Below the pieces are notes generated by a model that saw nothing but the letters and a program-made list of their open reading frames with translations, was not told the DNA's origin and searched no databases. This document shows positions 7,016-12,976 of a stretch of 16,142 bases of DNA, piece by piece (the stretch's first letter is position 1; every line of letters starts with the position of its first letter). This DNA is from JAQVXR01 sp050945755. GTDB taxonomy: Bacteria > Bacillota > Dehalobacteriia > Dehalobacteriales > Dehalobacteriaceae. Made by a program: the position numbers and the translations under genes. The stretch spans positions 1 to 16,142 of the forward strand of contig JBMNTN010000044.1 of the NCBI GenBank assembly GCA_050945755.1. Reading direction: 5' to 3'.

Positions 7016-7306
7016 CTATTCAGAAGATATTTTGGCAAAAAACTTTTTTAAATTGTCAGGCATCACGTAAGTTTTGTTATCCGGCCGGGCTTCTTTTCCA
7101 CCATATACTTCCTTCAAAATTGCCTCAATAATCATTGCTTTAGGAGGCACGGTGTATTCTTTCCCCTGATATACCCATACCCGGCAATCAATGTTGTCAC
7201 CACACAGATCCCCACATGACGGACAGAGACTCTCCCTTAGTTCTAACTGAATATCCTGCCCATTAATCCGGATAGTAGGAGAACTCAAAAGCTTTAATTC
7301 TATCAT
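7016..7306 (-). CDS. DUF2703-type cysteine protein of the arsenic operon
   Basis: Predicted 96-aa protein. ATG 7306 follows GGGAG by about nine bases; two in-frame ATGs farther up (7321, 7324) overlap or precede that site. The segment SPTIRINGQDIQLELRESLC, then CPSCGDLCGDNIDCRVW, YQGKEYTVPPKAMI and a final helix resemble the C-terminal half of DUF2703 proteins, which commonly accompany arsenic genes. The N-terminal half of longer DUF2703 proteins appears to be missing, so this is a short form. Four Cys within about 17 residues (C-x2-C-x3-C-x5-C) form a plausible metalloid or metal site. The start lies 29 bases downstream of the ArsP gene, so they are surely co-transcribed. Biochemical function is unknown; arsenic binding or transfer to the permease is inferred from context. 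Confidence 0.72.
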   Translation of the reverse strand: MIELKLLSSPTIRINGQDIQLELRESLCPSCGDLCGDNIDCRVWVYQGKEYTVPPKAMIIEAILKEVYGGKEARPDNKTYVMPDNLKKFFAKISSE

Positions 7307-7335
7307 GAAACACTCTCCCATCATAAAATTTATTA

Positions 7336-8346
7336 TTAAATAAAAAAGTGGGATACGGCATTAAATAGATATCCAATAATAATAATTCCCAAGGTGACAA
7401 TCCCAATAAAAGCCCCTAACAACTTTGGCTTTACCACCTTGCTCAACATAATTAATGAAGGTAAAGAAAGTGCCGTAACAGCCATCATAAATGACAATAC
7501 CGTACCGACAGGAACACTTTTACCAAACAAAGCTTCGGCTATGGGAATCGTACCAAAAATATCCCCATACATAGGTACTCCTATCAAGGTGGCCAAGGTA
7601 ACCGCAAAAGGATTATTATCTCCAATTACAGTCTCCACAACAGTTTGGGGAATCCAATTATGAATAAGGGAGCCAATACCTACTCCAATTAAAATATATA
7701 ACCATACCCTTTTCACAATATCTTTAACTTGACACTTTGCATAGTCCATTCTCTCTTTTCGAGTTAATTGTTCGGGTTCCCCATCAATATGCCCGGCATT
7801 CCAAACAAATCCTTCTACAAACTTCTGCATATTCAGTTTATCAATAATGGTTCCTCCGATAACAGCAAGAATTAACCCGACAACTACATATGCTAAAGCA
7901 ATTCTTGCTCCAAAAAAGGACATTAAAATCAGTAAGGAGGCCAGGTCTACCAAAGGTGAGGAGATTAAGAAGGCAAACGTCACACCAATAGGTAACCCGG
8001 CAGATGTAAAACCGATGAAGATCGGGATACTGGAACAACTGCAAAATGGCGTAATTGTTCCCAGTAAAGCCCCCATGATATTTCCCTTGATCCCTTTGAT
8101 CCCACCTAAAATACGTCTGGTTCTTTCCGGGGGGAAGTAGCTTTGGATATAGGAAATGAAAAAAATCAAAACCGAAAGCAGAATGAATATTTTAATAGTA
8201 TCGTATATAAAGAAATGAATGCTGCCTCCAATTTTTTCGGAGATCGACAAACCAAGAACCCGCTCCACCAAAGCACGCACCAATTCATAAAGCCATGTCA
8301 TTTTTAGTAATTGGTCATTTAGTATCGAAAAAAATTGGGTTATCAT
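7336..8346 (-). CDS. arsP: ArsP-type permease (DUF318), probable organoarsenical/arsenic efflux
   Basis: Predicted 336-aa membrane protein. ATG 8346 is favoured because ACCTCCT (minus-strand AGGAGGT, 8356-8362) lies nine bases upstream. A TTG at 8412 with a weaker AGAGGT would add 22 residues. About eight hydrophobic spans are visible, in two blocks separated by a charged cytoplasmic loop (about 190-215, GEPEQLTRKERMDYAK). The family signature TPFCSCSSIPIFIGFTSAG is at about 99-117, with Cys102 and Cys104, and SSPLVDLASLLIL follows. The second half repeats the pattern with LIGVPMYGDIFGTIPIAEAL. ArsP proteins export trivalent organoarsenicals; some DUF318 members have other or unknown substrates. 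It is the first gene of the operon with DUF2703 and a small thioredoxin. A perfect AT palindrome about 80 bases upstream may be a regulator site. Confidence 0.83.
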   Translation of the reverse strand: MITQFFSILNDQLLKMTWLYELVRALVERVLGLSISEKIGGSIHFFIYDTIKIFILLSVLIFFISYIQSYFPPERTRRILGGIKGIKGNIMGALLGTITPFCSCSSIPIFIGFTSAGLPIGVTFAFLISSPLVDLASLLILMSFFGARIALAYVVVGLILAVIGGTIIDKLNMQKFVEGFVWNAGHIDGEPEQLTRKERMDYAKCQVKDIVKRVWLYILIGVGIGSLIHNWIPQTVVETVIGDNNPFAVTLATLIGVPMYGDIFGTIPIAEALFGKSVPVGTVLSFMMAVTALSLPSLIMLSKVVKPKLLGAFIGIVTLGIIIIGYLFNAVSHFFI

Positions 8347-8419
8347 TTCGGTGATACCTCCTGTAAAACCCGCTTTCGTAAAGTTATTATAATAAAGCAA
8401 AACACTATCCAATAAGGTT

Positions 8420-8455
8420 TTACCTCTTTATTATATAATAATTTGCTTATTTACA
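8420..8455 (-). promoter_or_regulatory. AT-rich palindrome and possible promoter of the ArsP operon
   Basis: TTATTATATAATAA (8428-8441) is a perfect 14-bp palindrome that contains a TATAAT -10 match on the minus strand. A TATTGT-like -35 lies 17 bases upstream. It resembles, without matching, the arsR operator dyad, so ArsR control of this operon is possible. The composition is so AT-rich that chance is a real alternative. Confidence 0.4.
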
Positions 8456-8508
8456 ATATATTCTACAAGCATGTGCTAATTCCTACTACCCCTTTTCTTT
8501 TAGTTCCT

Positions 8509-8697
8509 TTATTTTTCTTTTAATTTTTTTGCTGTTTTAATAAACTCCTCGTCACCTTTTCCTGTAGGATCTCCTGTCCCAACCCTCTCTGAACCTACAG
8601 GGGAGATGGGCAATAATTTTATAACATAAAAAGCAGGCCTTTCCACCTGCTTAAAATAAAAACTTTTCCTCTTTTTATCCTCTGCTATGTAAACCAC
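8509..8697 (-). CDS. Doubtful 62-aa open reading frame
   Basis: Open from GTG 8697, coding for a short basic protein (MVYIAEDKKRKSFYF..., ending KKLKEK). No ribosome binding site is seen, no family is recognised, and the frame runs through a terminator-like hairpin (8631-8652) and a palindromic repeat (8561-8608). That argues for intergenic DNA. Listed only because it fills most of the 499 bases between the ArsP and MFS genes. Confidence 0.15.
   Translation of the reverse strand: MVYIAEDKKRKSFYFKQVERPAFYVIKLLPISPVGSERVGTGDPTGKGDEEFIKTAKKLKEK
8561..8608. repeat. Palindromic repeat with two competing stems
   Basis: CCTGTAGG (8561-8568) pairs with CCTACAGG (8594-8601). Alternatively ATCTCCTGT just after the first arm can pair, with a 2-nt bulge, to ACAGGGGAGAT at the far end. 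It shares the CCTGTCCC string with the palindrome at 6661-6686. Likely an extragenic repeat; no function seen. Confidence 0.4.
8626..8652 (-). terminator. Intrinsic terminator downstream of the MFS gene
   Basis: AAGCAGG (8631-8637) and CCTGCTT (8646-8652) form a 7-bp stem with an 8-nt loop. On the minus strand the stem ends in a run of five T (CTTTTTATG). It lies about 190 bases past the MFS stop and before the ArsP promoter zone. Confidence 0.6.
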
Positions 8698-8817
8698 TAG
8701 ATTTATCTTCCGGAATCCCCAAATGCTTTTAATTATTTCAAGTTCTTCTATAATAATTTTTGTATTTACCCAGCAGCGACAGAAGTAACTACTACGATCT
8801 CATCTCAACCTCCCCTA

Positions 8818-8836
8818 TTTGTCAAGTATTGACAAA
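8818..8836. repeat. Perfect inverted repeat just after the MFS stop codon
   Basis: TTTGTCAA and TTGACAAA are exact inverted copies around GTA, nine bases beyond the MFS stop. There is no T-run on either side, so it is not a standard terminator. It may protect the mRNA 3' end. Confidence 0.45.
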
Positions 8837-8845
8837 ACGCCTGCC

Positions 8846-10015
8846 CTAGCGGTGCAGTGCTTTCGGCACAAAAGCAAGGAGCAAAGCAGCTATCAACGGA
8901 AAAACAACGATCAGAGAAAATACTGCCTGCACCCCGGCTGCATCGGCAATTCTTCCCAATAAAGGTGCAGCAAATCCACCGAAACTCACAGCCACGCCAA
9001 TCGTGATGCCGGAAGCAAAGCCGACCCGTCCCGGCAAATATTGCTGTCCCATAACAATCATCGGACTAAACGTAAGATAACAGGTAAACCCAATCGTCAT
9101 TAAAAGTAATGTAGCTAAAGTCACATCTGTCACGCGTACAAAAATGAGCAGTTGTGGGATGAGGAGCAAGAATGCCCCTGACACCGTTTTTAAATTGCCA
9201 AAACGATCTGCCAACCGTCCGCCCACCAGGTTGCCAACTACCCCCATGCCCAATAGGATAGTCAAAGAAGTGCTGGCATGTTCTTTTGAGGCCTTAAAAA
9301 ATTCAATCCAATATGATGGTAAAAATGTATTAATCCCTTGAAAGAGAATGGAACGGCAGATAATGGCTAAAGTAAGCAAAATAAATGGGACCCAGGCATC
9401 CTCCATATCGATTTTCTTTGTTCCAACCTGGCCGGAATCATTTCCTCCCTGACTTACTCCCGGGGACAATTGAGAAAAACGGCCGACTACCCGATATAAA
9501 ATAATCGCTAATAACAGTGCCGGGATAAAATAAAAAGTAATTCCTTTTAATCCCCCGAGCAAAATCAGCCCGGTCACAATCAGAGGCCCCATCGCAAAGC
9601 CGGCATTGCCGCCAACGGAATAAAGGCTCATGCCGGAAGCCTTCCTCTCTCCGGAAGCGATTCCCGCAATGCGCGCTCCCTCTGGGTGAAATGCCGCGAC
9701 TCCAAGACCGCAGATGAAAATGCCTAAAACAATTAAATAGTATTGATGAAAAAGCCCGGCAATAGCAATTCCCAGACCTGCCAAAAATGGGCCTAGTGCG
9801 ATAAACCAGGGCAAGGGCTTTCGGTCAGCCAAAAAACCAAATAACGGCTGGACAATAGTGGAGGAAATGGTCAAAGCCATAACTAAAAAACCTGCGGCAG
9901 AGTATGTAAGTTTATATTCCGAAATAAAATATGGCAATAAAGCCGGCACCATTCCTTGAGAAATATCAGTCATCAAGTGCCCGGCAAATAAAAGAAAAAT
10001 AATTTTGTAATTCAT
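8846..10015 (-). CDS. MFS exporter of the fosmidomycin-resistance (Fsr) family
   Basis: Predicted 389-aa transporter with about 12 hydrophobic spans in two halves joined by a polar loop (about 183-205). ATG 10015 is preceded by AAAGGACGG. Family marks: GHLMTDISQGMVPALLPYF in helix 1, the MFS loop motif GFLADRKPLPW (60-70), AAFHPEGARIAG (107-118, the FHPE seen in E. coli Fsr), VGGNAGFAMGP and, in the second half, GGRLADRFG and LPGRVGFASGI. Fsr exports fosmidomycin in E. coli; in relatives the natural substrate is often unknown, and some are sugar or drug efflux pumps. It has its own candidate promoter (10128-10156) and a small ORF that overlaps its start as TAATG. By eye its DNA is somewhat richer in G+C than the neighbours. 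It sits beside an ABC-F resistance gene but is separated from it by a palindrome. Confidence 0.85.
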   Translation of the reverse strand: MNYKIIFLLFAGHLMTDISQGMVPALLPYFISEYKLTYSAAGFLVMALTISSTIVQPLFGFLADRKPLPWFIALGPFLAGLGIAIAGLFHQYYLIVLGIFICGLGVAAFHPEGARIAGIASGERKASGMSLYSVGGNAGFAMGPLIVTGLILLGGLKGITFYFIPALLLAIILYRVVGRFSQLSPGVSQGGNDSGQVGTKKIDMEDAWVPFILLTLAIICRSILFQGINTFLPSYWIEFFKASKEHASTSLTILLGMGVVGNLVGGRLADRFGNLKTVSGAFLLLIPQLLIFVRVTDVTLATLLLMTIGFTCYLTFSPMIVMGQQYLPGRVGFASGITIGVAVSFGGFAAPLLGRIADAAGVQAVFSLIVVFPLIAALLLAFVPKALHR

Positions 10016-10068
10016 TAGTTCCGTCCTTTCTGTGGAATTAAATCATTTACTGCTCCCTGGCTATACAT
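10015..10068 (-). CDS. Possible 17-codon leader ORF coupled to the MFS gene
   Basis: ATG 10068 opens MYSQGAVNDLIPQKGRN and stops with TAA, whose last base is the first base of the MFS ATG (TAATG). GGAGG lies only two bases before its ATG, which is closer than usual, so translation is uncertain. If translated, it would couple ribosome passage to MFS initiation. Confidence 0.3.
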   Translation of the reverse strand: MYSQGAVNDLIPQKGRN

Positions 10069-10127
10069 TTCCTCCATCAAATATTTATCATGCCAATTTT
10101 AGACATTAAATTATCCCTTAAATTTTC

Positions 10128-10156
10128 ATTATAGCTTAGCGAATACCTCATGTACA
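10128..10156 (-). promoter_or_regulatory. Candidate sigma-A promoter of the MFS gene
   Basis: On the minus strand, TGTACA (10151-10156) and TATAAT (10128-10133) are 17 bases apart. The -10 is perfect and the -35 matches at four of six positions. Transcription would start about 105 bases before the MFS ATG. Confidence 0.55.
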
Positions 10157-10186
10157 GTCCAGATTAAAGCCAAAATAAATTTAAAC

Positions 10187-10243
10187 GGGTGCCTGACACT
10201 GCTTATCAACTTATTAGGTTGATGATTCTTGTGCCCCGCACCC
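10187..10243. repeat. Long imperfect hairpin after the ABC-F gene, REP-like
   Basis: The outer arms GGGTGC (10187-10192) and GCACCC (10238-10243) and the inner arms ATCAAC (10205-10210) and GTTGAT (10218-10223) form one extended 57-nt hairpin with interruptions. It begins seven bases past the ABC-F stop. It may act as a terminator for that gene; GGGTGCC...GGCACCC palindromes also occur as dispersed repeats in related genomes (recalled, not searched). Confidence 0.6.
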
Positions 10244-10249
10244 ACTTAT

Positions 10250-11881
10250 TTATTGTTTAAGTCTTTTTAGCTCTTCCAATATCTGATGGTATTCCTGATC
10301 CAATACCTGGAGATCATCTTTCTTCGATGGCATGGACAATCGCCCGATGATTTCAGACAACCGATTTTCCAAGACAAAAATTTGTTTCTCCACATCTCCT
10401 AAAGCATTATTTGATGGTTGGTTTCTTTTCGCCAAAAACTCCTGATAGCTCCCATTGAACATTTTGATTTGATAATTTTCAATCGTCATAATGTGATCGG
10501 CAACTGCATTTATTAAGCTGCGGTCATGAGAGACAAACAAAATTGTTCGATTATAATTTTGCAATGCTTCCTCAATAACTTCGAGAGAATTGATATCTAA
10601 ATAATTGGTCGGTTCATCCAATATGAGAAGATTTATATCTTTAAGAAGTATTTTTGCAAAAGAGACTTTGACGCGCTCTCCTCCGCTTAACACATTTACC
10701 CGTTTATATACATCATCCCGTTTAAATAGCAATCTGGCCAGCAAAGTTCGGGCAAATGTTTCCTGATAAATGCTCTCGGCCATTACATTTTCCAGGATAG
10801 TTAAATTTTCATCTAAGATGCTCATATCCTGACTAAAGTAACCGATCTTTGCTCCGGCGGCAATTTTAATGGTAGGATCCTCTGAGATAATCATTTTGAG
10901 CAATGTGCTTTTTCCACAACCGTTAGGTCCAATTAAGGCCACCTTCCCACCGTTCCCAATACTAAACTCGGCATCTCTAAATATCACCTTATCGCCAAAA
11001 TTTTTATAAATATTTTTGCCCTCAATAATAATTTTACTATGAATCTTTGTTGAGTCTACCAAGTCAAACTTAATCAGTTCTTTTTCCACCGGCTTTTCCT
11101 TCACCACTAAATGCGCTAGTCTGGCTTCAATACTTTTTATGGCCCGCTCCAGGGAAGCCTTTGCCTTTTGATTACCCATCTTGTGCAGCCTGGCTTCAGA
11201 ATTGCCCATTCTTTTCGGGGCTTTCTTGATAGACTTGACCTTTTGCCTTTTCTCGACGATAACTCCCTCAAGCCTCTTCTTTTCTTCTACATACCAATTA
11301 TATTCAAATTGGGCTCTTTCCCTTTCTTTTTTCTTTTGCGCACTGTATTCACTATAGTGACCGCTGTATACTTTGAGCTTACCATTTTCTATCTCCCAGA
11401 TTTTGTTGCACAGCTTATCCAGAAAGCTGCGGTCATGGGATATGAGAACAAGCCCGCCCCGATACTCGCTAAAATAGCTTTCCATCAGTTCAATACCTTC
11501 GATGTCGATATTACTGGTGGGCTCATCTGCAAATATTATTAGGCTGTCATTCCCAAAACTTTCGGCCAGCTTAAACCGGGTCTTCTCTCCCCCGCTCATA
11601 TTTTCATTCCATATTTCGAGGACACCAAATTTAGAGGCCATTTCGGAGCTTATCCTTTTGTTTTCGGGTGGTTGGAGTTGAGAAATATAGGAATACCTTC
11701 CATACAACTTAACCCATCCTTCATCCGGTTCCAACTTTTCACTGAGAATATTAATTAATGTGGTTTTACCGGCTCCGTTGACACCAATGATCCCGATCCT
11801 ATCTTTGGCATAAACCCGCAAATTATCTATATCAAAGATTAAGCGGTCTCCAAAATATTTTTTAATATTGCTGCATTCCAA
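10250..11881 (-). CDS. ABC-F ribosome-protection ATPase (antibiotic resistance type, Vga/CplR-like)
   Basis: Predicted 543-aa cytosolic protein with two ATPase domains and no membrane spans. Domain one: GVNGAGKTT (33-41), MSGGE (95-99), FADEPTSNID (117-126), SHD (148-150). Domain two: GPNGCGKST (318-326), LSGGE (398-402), LDEPTNYLD (421-429), SHD. The linker between them (about 184-283) is long and strongly basic (KRQKVKSIKKAPKRMGNSEARLHKM), as in resistance ABC-F proteins that enter the ribosomal E site and push bound lincosamide, streptogramin A or pleuromutilin off the peptidyl-transferase centre. A second helical tail lies at about 495-543. The exact subclass and drug range cannot be read from sequence. 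Start uncertain: TTG 11881 lies 14 bases from GGAGGGG, whereas an in-frame ATT (11888-11890) is at five bases and would add LLL. Expression is probably controlled by the attenuator just upstream. Confidence 0.88.
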   Translation of the reverse strand: MECSNIKKYFGDRLIFDIDNLRVYAKDRIGIIGVNGAGKTTLINILSEKLEPDEGWVKLYGRYSYISQLQPPENKRISSEMASKFGVLEIWNENMSGGEKTRFKLAESFGNDSLIIFADEPTSNIDIEGIELMESYFSEYRGGLVLISHDRSFLDKLCNKIWEIENGKLKVYSGHYSEYSAQKKKERERAQFEYNWYVEEKKRLEGVIVEKRQKVKSIKKAPKRMGNSEARLHKMGNQKAKASLERAIKSIEARLAHLVVKEKPVEKELIKFDLVDSTKIHSKIIIEGKNIYKNFGDKVIFRDAEFSIGNGGKVALIGPNGCGKSTLLKMIISEDPTIKIAAGAKIGYFSQDMSILDENLTILENVMAESIYQETFARTLLARLLFKRDDVYKRVNVLSGGERVKVSFAKILLKDINLLILDEPTNYLDINSLEVIEEALQNYNRTILFVSHDRSLINAVADHIMTIENYQIKMFNGSYQEFLAKRNQPSNNALGDVEKQIFVLENRLSEIIGRLSMPSKKDDLQVLDQEYHQILEELKRLKQ

Positions 11882-11885
11882 TAAT

Positions 11886-11918
11886 AAAATAAAAACCCCT
11901 CCTTATAAACCGGAGAGG
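11886..11918 (-). terminator. Leader terminator (attenuator) immediately before the ABC-F gene
   Basis: On the minus strand CCTCTCC (11912-11918) pairs with GGAGGGG (11896-11902, one G-U) and is followed by TTTTTATTTT. It ends only five bases before the TTG start, so it must be bypassed for the gene to be expressed. Its 3' arm is also the only good ribosome binding site. Confidence 0.8.
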
Positions 11919-12040
11919 ATAGCGTCAATATCCAACAGTGTACAATGATATTTCCAATTGTACACGTCAAGACCTGGATCAAATCCTAGGCTGTATATTA
12001 TTTAACAAGCTACCGGCAGTTAATTGAACACTATCCACTC
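11913..12040 (-). promoter_or_regulatory. Candidate antiterminator pairing in the ABC-F leader
   Basis: In the minus-strand RNA, GAGUGGAUAGUGUU (12040-12027) can pair with GACGCUAUCCUCUC (11926-11913): 11 Watson-Crick pairs, two G-U and one U-U mismatch. The downstream partner includes six of the seven bases of the terminator 5' arm, so the two folds exclude each other. A perfect 9-bp hairpin lies between the partners. The upstream arm begins at the stop codon of a short ORF, which would let a ribosome decide which fold forms. Confidence 0.65.
11938..11965 (-). repeat. Perfect 9-bp hairpin in the ABC-F leader
   Basis: GTGTACAAT (11938-11946) and ATTGTACAC (11957-11965) are exact inverted copies with a 10-nt loop. 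It lies between the two halves of the candidate antiterminator and could bring them together, or act as a pause hairpin. Confidence 0.65.
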
Positions 12041-12089
12041 ACACGTTTAATAAAATGCATGACATAAAGCAGGCCATGATAACATCCAT
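12039..12089 (-). CDS. Candidate leader peptide of the ABC-F attenuator (16 aa)
   Basis: ATG 12089 opens a hydrophobic, Cys/Met-rich MDVIMACFMSCILLNV ending in TGA at 12039-12041. The ribosome binding site is weak. Two other tiny ORFs lie upstream in the leader: MKICIKM (12092-12115) and MRN (12136-12147). The stop codon of the 16-aa ORF touches the antiterminator arm, which makes this one the best placed for ribosome-controlled attenuation. Translation is not proven. Confidence 0.4.
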   Translation of the reverse strand: MDVIMACFMSCILLNV

Positions 12090-12195
12090 GATCACATCTT
12101 TATGCAAATCTTCATTTTGAATATTGTTGAGTGAATTAGTTTCTCATTTCCTGCTGGTACCTTGCCCTTTCTCAAAATTCTTGCTGCTTAATAAA

Positions 12196-12224
12196 ATTAT
12201 AGCTGTCCATTCGCTGGATGTCAA
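12196..12224 (-). promoter_or_regulatory. Perfect consensus sigma-A promoter of the ABC-F leader
   Basis: On the minus strand TTGACA (12219-12224) and TATAAT (12196-12201) are separated by exactly 17 bases. It lies just past the LysM gene stop and points at the ABC-F gene. The transcript would start near 12188, giving a leader of about 300 nt. Confidence 0.88.
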
Positions 12225-12246
12225 TTGTGGGACAGGGATCACAGAC

Positions 12247-12816
12247 CTAACTATTTCTCACAACAAGAACTTCGTCGGATTTGGCACAGCAGTTGTTTAT
12301 ACAGGCCACCACATAAACACGGCCTAAAGTACCCACTGGTACCTGCCAGAAAATCTCGGCAACACCTGTGACCGCACTGGGACAATCAATGCCGATGAGA
12401 CGGGCAAATTCGCATACTTCAGTGCCGGTAGGTTCAATGAAAAAGAATGCCCGGGAAACAGGACGATTGAAGGTTGCTCGAACAATGACACGGGCATCAA
12501 GCTGAACTGCTCCATTAACTACCGGCAGCGGTTGTCCCGCCTCTGTCAGAAATCTTAAGGTAAGTACACGCAGGTCACATTGAGGTGCCACGGGAGGAAT
12601 ACAAATTACCTGACCTATGTAGATAATGTCCGGATTTATAATCTGTGGGTTTCGAGCAAGAATTGCCTCAACTGTTACTCCAAATCTGCGTGAAAGATTG
12701 AAGAGTGTATCCCCGGCTCTTACAATATAAAGCTGACCATCACATTGAGACAGTTGGCGAACTTGGCCTCTTGTCACAGGACACATCACTCGATTAAACT
12801 TATGATCATTCCTCAA
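12247..12816 (-). CDS. Cys-rich LysM-domain protein
   Basis: Predicted 189-aa protein. AAGGAG (12826-12831) directly abuts an ATG at 12825, which is too close, so TTG 12816 at nine bases is the likelier start (three residues shorter). Residues about 30-75 form one LysM module: YIVRAGDTLFNLSRRFGVTV, then ILARNPQI and IYIGQVICIPP. LysM binds N-acetylglucosamine polymers such as peptidoglycan. The rest (about 80-189) looks like a beta-rich domain (ARVIVRATFNRPV, GVAEIFWQVPVG, GRVYVVACINNCC) that I cannot assign. There is no signal peptide. Together with nine cysteines, this suggests a mother-cell protein that attaches to spore cortex or coat, as SafA does, with disulfide cross-links (inference). 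No terminator separates it from the ABC-F promoter, so readthrough into that leader is possible. Confidence 0.78.
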   Translation of the reverse strand: MRNDHKFNRVMCPVTRGQVRQLSQCDGQLYIVRAGDTLFNLSRRFGVTVEAILARNPQIINPDIIYIGQVICIPPVAPQCDLRVLTLRFLTEAGQPLPVVNGAVQLDARVIVRATFNRPVSRAFFFIEPTGTEVCEFARLIGIDCPSAVTGVAEIFWQVPVGTLGRVYVVACINNCCAKSDEVLVVRNS

Positions 12817-12976
12817 AACCACCATCTCCTTACTGAATTGCTAATACACTATATTCAAGAGATCGGCTTTGAGTTAAGAATTCTCGTTGCCGACCAATGT
12901 TTTCACCCTAATTAAAGGATTTTGGAGGGAAAAATAGAAAAAAGAAGAAAAAAGGCAATAGGGGTAGGCGGAGAAA

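Noticed and set aside
7847..8140. 97-codon plus-strand frame
   Set aside because: It is antisense to the ArsP permease core, without a ribosome binding site or neighbours in that direction.
11168..11542. 124-codon plus-strand frame
   Set aside because: It is fully antisense to the well-conserved ABC-F gene and has no recognisable protein features.
11881..12190. T-box or metabolite riboswitch in the ABC-F leader
   Set aside because: No AGGGTGGNACCGCG T-box sequence or known riboswitch core was found; short ORFs with exclusive hairpins fit ribosome-mediated attenuation better.
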